Source of the DNA: Archangium lipolyticum
Lineage (GTDB): Bacteria > Myxococcota > Myxococcia > Myxococcales > Myxococcaceae
Length of the DNA: 64,000 nucleotides
Assembly (NCBI RefSeq): GCF_024623785.1
Contig: NZ_JANKBZ010000029.1
Location: 1-64,000, forward strand
Direction of reading: 5' to 3'
A model generated the notes under the pieces. That model did not search any database and had not been told where the DNA came from. It saw only the letters and a list, made by a program, of their open reading frames with translations. Below, one piece after another: positions 39,880 through 49,007 of this stretch. The stretch's first letter is position 1. The number at the start of each line of letters is the position of its first letter. The translations under genes were made by a program, and so were the position numbers.

Positions 39880-40712
39880 TGACGACCGAGGCGCCCAGGA
39901 GAGAAGCACCGGAAGTGCGTGATTTCCGTTTCGACCTCTCGGACGTGCCGAAGTACTGGCACGGCGGCCGGCGGTCGGTGACGCTCTTCTTCGACAACCT
40001 GTCCGTGTTCTTCCCGGCGGGCGAACGCTTCTTCATGGCCAGTGTGAAGGCGTTCCGGAACCAGGTCACGGATGAGCCGCTGAAGCGTGAAGTGGACGCC
40101 TTCTGCGCCCAGGAGGGCCATCACAGCCGGGAGCACGTCCGGTACAACCAGATGCTCATCAGGAATGGCTACCCGGTGGTGGCCATGGAGAAGCGGGTGG
40201 AGCGGATCCTCCGGCGGGTCACGAAGCACGCGCCTCGGCGGCGGCAGCTCGCGGTCACCTGCGCGCTGGAACACTTCACGGCGCTGCTGGCCACCCTCGT
40301 CCTGAGGGACCCTCGGATGCTGGAGAACGCCGATCCGCGGATGGCCGAGCTCTGGCGCTGGCACGCCGCCGAGGAGAACGAGCACAAGGCCGTGGCGTTC
40401 GACGTCTACCGCGCCATCGGCTCCCCCTGGCTGGAACGCTGTCTCGTCATGCTCCTGACGACGGTGATCTTCTCCGCCAAGATTTTCGAGCATCAGGTCC
40501 GGCTGATGCACGCGGAGAAGCTCCTCTTCTCCGTGCGCGAGTGGTTCGGCCTCGTGCGCTTCCTGTGCATCCAGCCCGGCGGGATGCTCGGGCTCATCGG
40601 CCCCTACTTGAGCTACTACCGGCCCGGCTTCCATCCGTGGGAGCACGACACGAGCGAGTTGCTCCAACGCTGGAAGGCCGGGCTCCAACCCCTGCCGGCC
40701 CGCTCAAAGTGA
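39876..40712 (+). CDS. Predicted metal-dependent hydrolase (PF10118 family)
   Basis: A 278-residue protein from ATG 39876, coupled to the regulator through ATGA. The PF10118 pattern is plain: AFCAQEGHHSREH (about 75-87) and WRWHAAEENEHKAVAFDVY (about 165-183) contain Glu and His residues arranged as in di-iron ferritin-like proteins. A hydrophobic segment near residues 190-205 may touch the membrane. Homologues occur with monooxygenase/SDR gene clusters for hydrocarbon or lipid metabolism in Acinetobacter, mycobacteria and myxobacteria. Its reaction is unknown. Last gene of the operon; its final 9 bp overlap the convergent DUF1571 gene. Confidence 0.85.
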   Translation: MMTTEAPRREAPEVRDFRFDLSDVPKYWHGGRRSVTLFFDNLSVFFPAGERFFMASVKAFRNQVTDEPLKREVDAFCAQEGHHSREHVRYNQMLIRNGYPVVAMEKRVERILRRVTKHAPRRRQLAVTCALEHFTALLATLVLRDPRMLENADPRMAELWRWHAAEENEHKAVAFDVYRAIGSPWLERCLVMLLTTVIFSAKIFEHQVRLMHAEKLLFSVREWFGLVRFLCIQPGGMLGLIGPYLSYYRPGFHPWEHDTSELLQRWKAGLQPLPARSK

Positions 40713-41492
40713 CGACGGAGAGAAGTCGGCCTTCGAGAACGGCTTCACGTCCGTGAAGTCGAAGCGCTCCAGCGGCCCGCGTGCGTCGTCGATCTCCAGC
40801 ACCACCGGCAGGGCGAGCACCGGATCCATGCAGATGCGCGCCCGCGTCGCGTACAGGTGCTGTGCTCCGGCGGGCGCGGTGAAGGTGATGCAGTAGCGCC
40901 CCGCCGCGTCGAAGCCCTCGTCCTTCCGAGCGTATCCGCCCACCGCCTCGCCCTTCGCGAAGCAGTCCTCCAGGGTGCCGATGATCGACGTGAAGGAGAA
41001 ATCCGTGATGGGGTGGTTCGTGTCGCCCCGGGCGAGCCCTCCGTTCATGTCGATCCACACCGCGCCGGCAATGCCCAGCACTCCCGCCTCGCGGACCCGA
41101 AGCTCGTTCTTCTTCACCACGGAGTCGTAGATGACCTTCCGTCCCTTGGCGGGTCCGGATAGCACCTCCAGCCGCAGGGCCCGAGGCGACTGCCGGACCG
41201 CGAGTTGGATGGTTTGCGGCTCGTGCAGCTTGCCGGAGACCCGCTCGCGCTTCACCACGCGCGTCTCATAGGTGCCCAACTGAGCGGCGGAGGCCTTCCC
41301 CGCCTCCAGGAGCGTCCTGGGCGGTGTCGCCGCGAACAGCTCCGTCAGCGCCTCGCGCGAGAGGGCATTCATGTGGGCGCGCCGTTGCTCCAGCGGGAGC
41401 CGTGCGAGAGCGGGAAGATCCGAGGGTGAGGGAGAGAGGGGAGCGGTCATCAGAAGACCCGGCATCAAGAGGGTGAGAAGGACTGGGTTCAT
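40704..41492 (-). CDS. DUF1571 secreted protein
   Basis: A 262-residue secreted protein with a signal peptide (LLTLLMPGLLMTAPLS). The mature part fits DUF1571: LGTYETRVVKRERVSGKLHE, IQLAVRQSPRALRLEVLSG and VVLEIDDARGPLERFDFTDV, a beta-rich fold related to lipoprotein carrier-type half barrels. Function is unknown; it probably acts in the periplasm. The 3' end overlaps the PF10118 gene by 9 bp in convergent orientation. Upstream lies an inverted pair of REP-like repeats. Confidence 0.78.
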   Translation of the reverse strand: MNPVLLTLLMPGLLMTAPLSPSPSDLPALARLPLEQRRAHMNALSREALTELFAATPPRTLLEAGKASAAQLGTYETRVVKRERVSGKLHEPQTIQLAVRQSPRALRLEVLSGPAKGRKVIYDSVVKKNELRVREAGVLGIAGAVWIDMNGGLARGDTNHPITDFSFTSIIGTLEDCFAKGEAVGGYARKDEGFDAAGRYCITFTAPAGAQHLYATRARICMDPVLALPVVLEIDDARGPLERFDFTDVKPFSKADFSPSSL

Positions 41493-41512
41493 GACGTGTG
41501 CACTGTGTGTGT

Positions 41513-41625
41513 CCCCTCTCCCTCTGGGAGAGGGCTAGGGTGAGGGTATTGCCCTTGGACCGTGTGGCTCGTGACTACACGGAGGCGACGACCCTCACCC
41601 CCCGCCCTCTCCCAGAGGGAGAGGG
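41513..41625. repeat. Inverted pair of REP-like repeats
   Basis: Two copies of a short repeat lie in opposite orientation: 41513-41547 (CCCTCTCCCTCTGGGAGAGG then a GTGAGGGT end) and 41591-41625 (ACCCTCACCCC start then CTCCCAGAGGGAGAGGG). The arms differ at only a few positions and enclose 43 bp, so the whole can fold into a long hairpin. Each arm has its own CTCCC/GGGAG dyad. A third copy is at 14305-14339. This resembles BIME-type elements. Confidence 0.7.
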
Positions 41626-41641
41626 TGCATGCGGAACACGA

Positions 41642-43078
41642 TTAGAGTTGATAGCGAAGACCGAAGCCCAGGATGCTCGACTGGACCTGATAACTGCCCG
41701 CGTTCACGGGCGCCGTCGGGAAGTCCTCGCCCGCCATCGGGTTGATGCGCGGCACCGCGGCCTCCGTGGTCGTCACCTCGCGCTGCCCACCGAACGCCCG
41801 CGAGTACACCGCATCCAACCGCAGGCGCTCCCCCAATCGCAGGCCCAGACCCACCGAGCCCGTCACCTTGTCCGAGTCCACCGTCAGCGGAGCCAGGTAG
41901 GCCGCGGGGATCGCGCTCTGCTCGTAGCTGACACCCGCCCGGACATCGAGCGCGAACACCTTGCCGGCCGAGAGCGTGTACTCGCCCCCCAGCCGGAACG
42001 ACTGGCTGTCCTTGAACCGGCGTGGAATCGACATGGCCGGCACGTTGAACGGGCTCGGGATGCCCGCCACGTCGTGGATGCGCACGTCCTCCGGCAGGAT
42101 GTCGATGGACTCGTGCGTGGACCACAGCTCGCGCGCATAGCCCAGCTCCACCCTCAAAGCCTCGACAGGCCGCACCTCTACCCCCGCCCGGAGGATCGCC
42201 GGCAGCGTGAGCTTCAGCCGCGCCCCCTCGCCCTCCTGCCGAGCCCCCGCGAACACCGCCGCGCTCGGCAACCGCACCCGCACCGTGGCCGGTGCGTCCA
42301 GCGTGTACCCGAGCTGTCCACTCAGCCCCACGCGCAGCCACTTCGCCGGGCGCACGAGGATGCCGGCGTTCGCGCTCGGCGCCAGCAGGCCCGTGGCCCT
42401 CAGCTCCGCCAGCGCGTCGTAGGACGGATCCTCCGGCGCCGAGAGCAGCCGCTCCGGAGGGCTCGTGTTGAACACGGTCTGGGTCACGAAGCTGCCCGTG
42501 AGCACGTTCACGCCCGCGCCCACCTGGAGGAAGTCGAAGGGCCGGTATGCCGCCGACACTCCGGGGATGACCAGCAGCGAGCCATCCAGCGTGACCAGCG
42601 AATACCGGGAGGGGGACGGAGTGCCATCCTCCAGCGCCAGGGGGTAGCTCATCACCGCCATCTGCGGCGCCAGCACGCCCGCGGCCACCACGAGCTGCTT
42701 GCGCTCACCGTAGGCCCAGGAACCCGCCACCGTGGGGATGGGCAGGAACTCGGACGAGCCCCGCACCGAGGGCAGCTCGCTCACCTGCGAGGCTCCCGCG
42801 CCGTTCGTCACCTCCACCCGCCGCGTGAAGTCCGTGGAGAAGCGCACCCAGGAGCCATCGAACAGTACGCTCGGACCCGCGTCCACCAGACCCGCCGGGT
42901 TGTACCAGATGGCTCCCAGGTCATCCGCGCCCGCGACGAAGGCCCCTCCGCGCCCGAGTGGGCGCACGCCGCGATCTCCTACGTACAGACCGCTGGCGCT
43001 CGCGAGCGGCGCGGCCAGGAGCGCGCCCAGGAGGACCACGGGAATCGACAGAGAGGTCATGGACCCGAGCACCTTCAC
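41642..43078 (-). CDS. FadL/OmpP1-type outer-membrane transporter
   Basis: A 478-residue outer-membrane beta-barrel protein with signal peptide (VVLLGALLAAPLASA). The FadL family signature is seen at the N-terminus: GLYVGDRGVRPLGRGGAFVA and IWYNPAGLVDAG with the conserved NPA motif. The last residues GFGLRYQL end in an aliphatic residue with an aromatic near the end, as expected for barrel assembly. FadL proteins let long-chain fatty acids or aromatics cross the outer membrane. Its ATG overlaps the stop of the large lipoprotein gene, so the two are translated together. Confidence 0.88.
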   Translation of the reverse strand: MKVLGSMTSLSIPVVLLGALLAAPLASASGLYVGDRGVRPLGRGGAFVAGADDLGAIWYNPAGLVDAGPSVLFDGSWVRFSTDFTRRVEVTNGAGASQVSELPSVRGSSEFLPIPTVAGSWAYGERKQLVVAAGVLAPQMAVMSYPLALEDGTPSPSRYSLVTLDGSLLVIPGVSAAYRPFDFLQVGAGVNVLTGSFVTQTVFNTSPPERLLSAPEDPSYDALAELRATGLLAPSANAGILVRPAKWLRVGLSGQLGYTLDAPATVRVRLPSAAVFAGARQEGEGARLKLTLPAILRAGVEVRPVEALRVELGYARELWSTHESIDILPEDVRIHDVAGIPSPFNVPAMSIPRRFKDSQSFRLGGEYTLSAGKVFALDVRAGVSYEQSAIPAAYLAPLTVDSDKVTGSVGLGLRLGERLRLDAVYSRAFGGQREVTTTEAAVPRINPMAGEDFPTAPVNAGSYQVQSSILGFGLRYQL

Positions 43079-46000
43079 GGCGCACCTCCAGCCTTGTTCG
43101 CCACCGCGTAGAACCGCTCCAGCCCGTGCTCCGGATCCACCAGGAACGACACCACCTCCCGGGCGATGCGCTGGTAGTCCTCCGCCGAGCGCGCCTCCCT
43201 CCGTCCGGGTACCACCCGCTGGACCTCCGACACCGCTTCCGTGAGCACCTCCAACGGCGTCCGTGGCACCGCCTCACCCGGTATCGCCGTGGGTGTCACC
43301 AGTCGGGCGAGCACCCCGGACATCAACTCATGCGGGTCCATCTCCCTCGCGCACACCTGGGTCTTTCCGTCCTCCGCGTACACCTTGCCCGCCACCCGGC
43401 GTCCCAGCACCAGCGTCGCATCCACCAGCTCCCCGGGCTTCAACGCCTCCGCCGCCAGGTGCGCCAGTGGCACGCGATGCTTCCCCTCCGAGGCCAGCAA
43501 CTGCACCGCGTCCACCGCCGTCCCCAGCACCGCCGGCCAGGACCCCGCCGCGTCTGGATTCAACAGGTAGCCCGTCAACCCCTCCACCTGGGTCCACAGC
43601 GCCGCGTCCCGCCGCGCCGCATCCAGGAAGTCCCATGTCGTCGCGAACACCGGACCGCCCAGCACGTCCTCTGCCTGCTGGGTCACCTCGTCCCGCATCC
43701 AGGTGCACCGCTTGTAGGGAGGCGTCCACGTCTCCGGGCAGCGCGCGTACAGCTCCGAGCGCAGCAGGTCGATCGCCGGTGGCAGCAGCCGCGACGTCAG
43801 CGGGTTCACGAGCTCCGATGTCTCGCGCTCGCCCCGCACCGCGAGGAACTGGTCCGCCAGCCGCGACGCCGCGTCCTTGAAGGCCTCGCGCCGGTCCGGC
43901 TCACCGGGATGCTCGGCCGCGTACCGGTCGAACGCATCGTCCATCGCGGAGAGCGCATCGAGAGCCAGCGACAACGGCGTCACCTGCGCCCGCGTCACTC
44001 CGTCCTGCCGTACGTGCGTGGAGCCGCCACGCCGGTCCGTCAGGCCCACCTCCTGGGCCCGGGCCGGGTCGATGGCCGTCCGCACCAGCTCCCCCAGCAC
44101 CTTCACGCCATCCCGCATCTCGGTGCGCGTGCAGTGCTTCGTCCTCGCATCCACCGCCGTGCAGTGCGGCACCTGGAGGGCCTGGAGCTTGGGCACCACC
44201 GACTGGAGGCTTCCGAGCGCGTCCCCGCGCAGCAGCTCCGCCAGCAGGGGCTCGAGCTGCTTCGCACCCGCTCGCGAGCACTGGGAGCGCGGATCATCCG
44301 GGTTGCTCGTCAGCTTGCAGTCCTTCGCCGGAGCCTGGTCACTCATCCAGTGCCGGTGCATCACCTCCATCATCTGGATGAACAGGTCCTCCCGGTCACG
44401 GCTCGTGAAGGCGAGCAGCAGGGGGCGGATGGCCTTGAAGAAGCCCTCCTTCTCCAGCATCAGCAACGTGTCCGGGTTGCGGACGGGGAACCACTCATCC
44501 GCCGCGCAGGCACGCAGGCCGCGAATCCTTCCATCCGGTGCGGCATCCGCCGCGTCCGGGTCCGGATCGTCGATCACCCGCTCCGGACACACCGAGCTGC
44601 CGATGTTCGCTCCCTGCAAATCCTTCAGGAAGCGGTTGGTGATGTAGTTCTTCCCGCTGGAGGTCGGGCTGTCGTTCACCTGGTCGAACACGATCATCCG
44701 GCCGAGCCACTCGGTCTTCGGCCGGAGCGTCCTGCTGTTGGCCGCGTCCCAGAAGCCGGTGATGCCACTGGACTGCTCCATCACGCTCACGGTCGTGGCA
44801 CCGATGCCGAGGACTCCATCCCGGATGATGGAAGGCCGCATGTACAGCTGTGCCTTGCCCACCATGGACTGCAGGTAGAACACCGCCATGTTGTCGACCT
44901 TGAAGACCTCGCACTCCTTGTAGGTTCCACCGAACAACGGCAGGTCGAGGTTGCCCGCGAGCGGCACCCCGCGCGCGTGCACCACCGCGCCGGCCTTGTT
45001 GCAGAACGTCACCCCGTTGGCGTCGTGCACGATGCGGAGGAAGCGCTGCAACAGGCTCTGGTTCAACCCCGCGTCCGCTTGCGCCCGGTCCACCAGGGTC
45101 CTCGGATTGCCATTGTCGCCCACGGTCTCGTTCCTCGGCGGGCCGTTGAGCGCGTTGCGGTCGTAGTCGATGCCATCGCGGTGCTCCATGAAGCTCGCGA
45201 ACGCCGGGCCCAGCCCCTGGGAGTCGGGCTGCGCCAGCGCCTTCACGATGTCCTCCAGCAACCCCGGCTCGCGGGAGATCTCCACCAGCACGTCCACCAG
45301 GTCGTCCCGCAGCGTGTTGCCCTCCTTCAGCTCCGCCTCCGGGTGCGCGTCCACCGAGCGCAGCAGGGCTCGCAGCAGTCCCACCAGCCGCGCCACGTCG
45401 CCGGGGTGGTTCGTCACCAGCGCGCGCGTCATCACCAGCGTGTCGTCCGCGGACGGGTGCCCCAGCACCTGCGCGCCCGCGTGCACCAGGTCCAACACCG
45501 GCGACTCGTCCGCGTGGAAGGCGTCATACGTCACCGTCACGGGCGGGTACTCGCGCGTGCTCGACTTCGCACCGTCGCGTGGGCCCAGCACCACCGGCAG
45601 ACCGTCCAGCAGCTGCATCACCGTGCTGCGCGGGTGCGTAGCGTCCGAGGTCATCATCGGCCGCACCTCGGAGAGCATCTGCCCCAGCAGCGTGCGCCGG
45701 GCATTGACGTAGGCATACAGCGGTGAGCCACCCGGACCGGAGAGCGCGCGGCCCTCGGCGTCCCGCGCCGCCGTGTCCTGCTCGCCCGGCACGGGGAAAG
45801 GCGAGGGCACCGGCGCTGTGGAGCCCGAAACGAACCGGCCGAGCCCGTCCACGTCCGGCAGCCCGTCAGCATCCGCGTCCACGAAGGGCAACCCCACCGA
45901 GGTCACCACCGCCACCCCACGCCGGTCACGCCGCGGAGCGAGCACTGGCGACCCGGAGGGCGCGGATCCCGCCTCGGTGAGCATCAGGGTGGACAACAAC

Positions 46001-46917
46001 TCGGTCGCCGTGCGCGGGCGCGACAGCACGTCCCGCCCCGTCACCTTGTCGTGCGTCACCGAGAGCGGCGCGCGCGCCTCCTCGGGCTCCACGGTCCGCA
46101 GCGCGTGGTGCGCCACCTCCAGCATCGACGTGAACGCGGTGCGCGCGGGGCCGGGCGAGGCGCTGGGAGCCACCACGCGCGTGCTGGCATCCAGCAGGTT
46201 CCGCATCCCCGGGTATGCGAGCAGCGGCCGCAGCGCCCCGAGCGTCCGCTCCGAGGGCTGATAACCCTGGCGCGCCGCGAGCTCGGCCAACACCTGGGTG
46301 GCCTCGGGCGAATTGGCGAAGGACTCGAGCCACGAGCCCAGCGCCCGCGTCGTGTCCGGCAGCGTGCCGTCACCGTACATCGCCGTCATGCGCCCCAGGA
46401 GCGCCGCCAGCTCCGCGTGCAGCCGCGCCCGCTCCGGATTCGCCGGGCCGCATGTCAGCGCCGCGTCCGGATTGGACACGTCGCGTACCGGCACCTCCAC
46501 GTCCGGGAAGAGCGCATCCAGCGCGGCCACCACGCGCGGGCGCTGACGGGCCAGCTCCGCGAGCCGGACCAGCGCCTCCGCCCGCTTCGTCTCCTGCTCG
46601 GCCAGGCTCACGGGCTGACCGGCCGCGTTCACCGAGCCATCCACCAGCGGCGGCAGCCGCGCCGTGTCCACGCTCGCCGCGTACTGGCCGTCCGGCCCGG
46701 GATGGCAGACGCCGTGGACGGCCGCGCCCGAGAGATCCTCTGGCAGCAGCAGCGCCCCCATGCGGTCGCACAGGACGCCGAAGAAGTCCTCGCCCAGTGT
46801 GACGGGCGGCGGGGGAACACGGGTGGTGTCGAATTCACTCGGGCCGCACGCGCCGCACGCCAGCATCAGGACGCACACGCATACGGACCACGGCACTCCG
46901 GGAGAGAACGGACGCAT
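43075..46917 (-). CDS. Very large lipoprotein coupled to FadL-type porin
   Basis: A 1280-residue protein with a lipoprotein signal (SVCVCVLMLACGACG). The mature part is mostly alpha-helical, with HEAT-like Leu/Ala-rich stretches, an Asp-rich DADADGLPDVDGLGRF calcium-type loop near residue 355, and several Cys-containing segments (for example FCNKAGAVVHARG and YKECEVFKVDNMAVFYLQSM near the middle). No family is recognised. Its stop codon overlaps the FadL start in ATGA, which ties the functions together. It could form an outer-membrane or periplasmic complex with the porin that hands over lipids. This is inference from gene order only. Confidence 0.78.
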   Translation of the reverse strand: MRPFSPGVPWSVCVCVLMLACGACGPSEFDTTRVPPPPVTLGEDFFGVLCDRMGALLLPEDLSGAAVHGVCHPGPDGQYAASVDTARLPPLVDGSVNAAGQPVSLAEQETKRAEALVRLAELARQRPRVVAALDALFPDVEVPVRDVSNPDAALTCGPANPERARLHAELAALLGRMTAMYGDGTLPDTTRALGSWLESFANSPEATQVLAELAARQGYQPSERTLGALRPLLAYPGMRNLLDASTRVVAPSASPGPARTAFTSMLEVAHHALRTVEPEEARAPLSVTHDKVTGRDVLSRPRTATELLSTLMLTEAGSAPSGSPVLAPRRDRRGVAVVTSVGLPFVDADADGLPDVDGLGRFVSGSTAPVPSPFPVPGEQDTAARDAEGRALSGPGGSPLYAYVNARRTLLGQMLSEVRPMMTSDATHPRSTVMQLLDGLPVVLGPRDGAKSSTREYPPVTVTYDAFHADESPVLDLVHAGAQVLGHPSADDTLVMTRALVTNHPGDVARLVGLLRALLRSVDAHPEAELKEGNTLRDDLVDVLVEISREPGLLEDIVKALAQPDSQGLGPAFASFMEHRDGIDYDRNALNGPPRNETVGDNGNPRTLVDRAQADAGLNQSLLQRFLRIVHDANGVTFCNKAGAVVHARGVPLAGNLDLPLFGGTYKECEVFKVDNMAVFYLQSMVGKAQLYMRPSIIRDGVLGIGATTVSVMEQSSGITGFWDAANSRTLRPKTEWLGRMIVFDQVNDSPTSSGKNYITNRFLKDLQGANIGSSVCPERVIDDPDPDAADAAPDGRIRGLRACAADEWFPVRNPDTLLMLEKEGFFKAIRPLLLAFTSRDREDLFIQMMEVMHRHWMSDQAPAKDCKLTSNPDDPRSQCSRAGAKQLEPLLAELLRGDALGSLQSVVPKLQALQVPHCTAVDARTKHCTRTEMRDGVKVLGELVRTAIDPARAQEVGLTDRRGGSTHVRQDGVTRAQVTPLSLALDALSAMDDAFDRYAAEHPGEPDRREAFKDAASRLADQFLAVRGERETSELVNPLTSRLLPPAIDLLRSELYARCPETWTPPYKRCTWMRDEVTQQAEDVLGGPVFATTWDFLDAARRDAALWTQVEGLTGYLLNPDAAGSWPAVLGTAVDAVQLLASEGKHRVPLAHLAAEALKPGELVDATLVLGRRVAGKVYAEDGKTQVCAREMDPHELMSGVLARLVTPTAIPGEAVPRTPLEVLTEAVSEVQRVVPGRREARSAEDYQRIAREVVSFLVDPEHGLERFYAVANKAGGAP

Positions 46918-46980
46918 GGAAGCTCTCGAAGCGGAAGGAGGATCCGCCAGGGGTACGAAGGACCGCGGGGGGTTGGCATC

Positions 46981-47013
46981 AAGTGTCCAGTGACACTTGA
47001 CACACCGTCAAGT
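46981..47013. promoter_or_regulatory. Overlapping inverted repeats in divergent promoter of MerR regulator and lipoprotein-fadL operon
   Basis: AAGTGTC (46981-46987) with GACACTT (46992-46998) forms one perfect dyad, and ACTTGAC (46995-47001) with GTCAAGT (47007-47013) a second that shares ACTT with the first. Both lie in the 232-bp gap between the lipoprotein-fadL operon and the MerR-type gene, 64 bp from the start of the former. Such overlapping dyads are expected of a dimeric operator. Control by the adjacent MerR protein is inferred. Confidence 0.5.
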
Positions 47014-47149
47014 TCACGAAAACGCGCCAACATCCATGGCGCGCGGACCCCACCGGCGCACTGTTGCCCGGTCAACGCTTCACCCGGGATGAGCAGGTGT
47101 TAGCGTGCGAGCACCGGCGGTGGTGCCGGTCTCCTATGGAGGTACCGTG

Positions 47150-47923
47150 ATGGCGGCGCGTGGCGAGCGGCGTCGGTCCCAGGCGGCGGCCGGGCGGCCA
47201 GGGCGGACGGCGGTGGATCGCTCCGCCTTTCCGTACCGCATGAAGGACCTGTGCGAGCGCGCGGGCCTGTCGCGGCAGGTGGTGCACTTCTACATCCAGC
47301 AGGGCCTGCTGCCGGAGGGACAGAAGACGGGCCGCAACATGGCCTTCTACGGAGAGCAGCACCTGAAGCGGCTGCACCTCATCCGCCAGCTCCAGGAGGA
47401 GCGCTTCCTGCCGCTCAAGGCCATCCGCGCCATGCTGGGCGAGCGCGATGACGCCTTCACCCCCAAGCAGCGCGAGCTCATCACCGAGGTGCGCCAGCGG
47501 CTGGGGCCCTCGATTGGCGTCGTCGGCCAGCCGGACACGGTGAGCGCGGCGGCACTCCTGAAGGAGGCGGGCGTGAGCCGGGCGGAGTTGGAGCGCATGG
47601 TGGAACTGGGCTTGCTGGTCACACGCGAAAAGGGGGGACGCACGGTGCTGGCGCGCGACGACGCCTTCCTCGTGGAGCAGTGGGGCCAGCTCAAGAAAGC
47701 GGGCTTCACCGAGGCCCTGGGCTTCCGGGTGGACGACCTGCTCCTCTACACGAAGGCCATGTACTCGCTGTTCGTGCGCGAGGCCCAGATGCTCAGTGAC
47801 CGGCTCACCGGACTGCCGCCGGGACAGGCGGCGGAGATGGTGGAACGCGCCCTGCCCCTCATCAACACGCTCCTCGTCCGCTACCACACCGCCCAGGTCC
47901 GCAACTTCCTGGCGGCGAACTGA
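47150..47923 (+). CDS. MerR-family transcriptional regulator
   Basis: A 257-residue regulator from ATG 47150 with a good GGAGGT site. After a basic N-terminal tail, the MerR winged helix is clear at about 28-100: YRMKDLCERAGLSRQVVHFY, IQQGLLPEGQKTGRN and FYGEQHLKRLHLIRQLQEER. There is then a coiled coil and a second, MerR-like repeat (SAAALLKEAGVSRAELERMV) before a helical effector region. It is divergent from the lipoprotein-fadL operon, with operator-like dyads between. Fatty-acid responsive MerR proteins are known, so an acyl-CoA or lipid ligand is plausible but not shown. Confidence 0.85.
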   Translation: MAARGERRRSQAAAGRPGRTAVDRSAFPYRMKDLCERAGLSRQVVHFYIQQGLLPEGQKTGRNMAFYGEQHLKRLHLIRQLQEERFLPLKAIRAMLGERDDAFTPKQRELITEVRQRLGPSIGVVGQPDTVSAAALLKEAGVSRAELERMVELGLLVTREKGGRTVLARDDAFLVEQWGQLKKAGFTEALGFRVDDLLLYTKAMYSLFVREAQMLSDRLTGLPPGQAAEMVERALPLINTLLVRYHTAQVRNFLAAN

Positions 47924-47942
47924 TACGGTCTCACCCGCCCCC

Positions 47943-49007
47943 ATGCACATCCACCACGACGTCATCTCGGCCATTGGAAACACGCCCCTCATCAAGCTCA
48001 AGCGCGCCTCCGAGCTGACCGGCTGCACCATCCTCGGCAAGGCCGAGTTCCTCAACCCGGGCCAGTCCGTGAAGGACCGCGCCGCCCTCTTCATCATCCG
48101 CGATGCCGTCTCGCGCGGCCTGCTCCGCCCCGGCGGCACCATCGTCGAGGGCACCGCCGGCAACACCGGCATCGGCCTGGCGCTCGTGGGCAACGCCCTC
48201 GGCTACCGCACCGTCATCGTCATCCCCGACACCAACAGCCAGGAGAAGAAGGACACGCTGCGCCTCATGGGCGCCGAGCTCATCGAGGTCCCCGCCGTCC
48301 CCTACAAGGACCCCAACAACTACGTGAAGGTGTCCGGCCGCCTCGCCGAGGCCCTCAACGCCCGCGAGCCCCATGGCGCCATCTGGGCCAACCAGTTCGA
48401 CAACGTCGCCAACCGCCGGGCCCACATCGAGACCACGGGCCCCGAAATCTGGAGGCAGACCGAGGGCCGCGTGGATGGCTTCATCTGCGCCGTGGGCTCC
48501 GGCGGCACGCTCGCGGGCGTCGGCATGGCCCTCAAGGAGCTCAACCCGAAGATCGTCATCGGGCTCGCCGACCCCATGGGGGCCGCGCTCTACCACTGGT
48601 ACACCCGTGGCGAGCTCAAGGCCGAGGGCTCCTCCATCACCGAGGGCATCGGCCAGGGCCGCATCACCGCCAACCTCGAGGGCGCTCCCATCGACGAGTT
48701 CTTCCAGATTTCCGACGAAGAGGCCCTCCCCATCCTCTTCGACCTCATCGAGCACGAGGGCCTCTTCCTCGGGGGCTCCAGCGCCGTCAACGTCGCCGGT
48801 GCCATCCGCCTCGCCCGGAAGATGGGACCTGGGCACACCGTCGTCACCGTGCTGTGCGACTCCGGCAACCGCTACGCGAGCAAGCTCTTCAACGCCCCCT
48901 TCCTCCGCTCCAAGGGACTGCCCGTCCCCCGCTGGTTGGAGCGTGACCCGGAGGCCCCGTCGGCGAGCACGCTCCTGCGCGACGTGCTCCTCGCCAAGGC
49001 CTCCTGA
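47943..49007 (+). CDS. Cysteine synthase-like PLP enzyme
   Basis: A 354-residue fold-type II PLP enzyme from ATG 47943. The Schiff-base Lys is in NPGQSVKDRAALF (about 40-52), TAGNTGIGLA is the substrate loop, GSGGTLAGV binds the PLP phosphate, and CDSGNRYASKLF is near the end. The sequence is closer to the cysteine synthase/cystathionine beta-synthase group with a C-terminal LPVPRWLERD tail. It should form cysteine from an activated serine (O-acetyl- or O-phosphoserine) and sulphide or thiosulphate. It starts 20 bp after the MerR gene, so it may be co-transcribed with that regulator. Confidence 0.9.
   Translation: MHIHHDVISAIGNTPLIKLKRASELTGCTILGKAEFLNPGQSVKDRAALFIIRDAVSRGLLRPGGTIVEGTAGNTGIGLALVGNALGYRTVIVIPDTNSQEKKDTLRLMGAELIEVPAVPYKDPNNYVKVSGRLAEALNAREPHGAIWANQFDNVANRRAHIETTGPEIWRQTEGRVDGFICAVGSGGTLAGVGMALKELNPKIVIGLADPMGAALYHWYTRGELKAEGSSITEGIGQGRITANLEGAPIDEFFQISDEEALPILFDLIEHEGLFLGGSSAVNVAGAIRLARKMGPGHTVVTVLCDSGNRYASKLFNAPFLRSKGLPVPRWLERDPEAPSASTLLRDVLLAKAS

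Noticed and set aside
42958-45726. A 922-codon plus-strand open frame opposite the large lipoprotein
   Set aside because: Same reason: extreme Arg/His/Gln composition and no start or family signature; the minus-strand lipoprotein is coupled to FadL.
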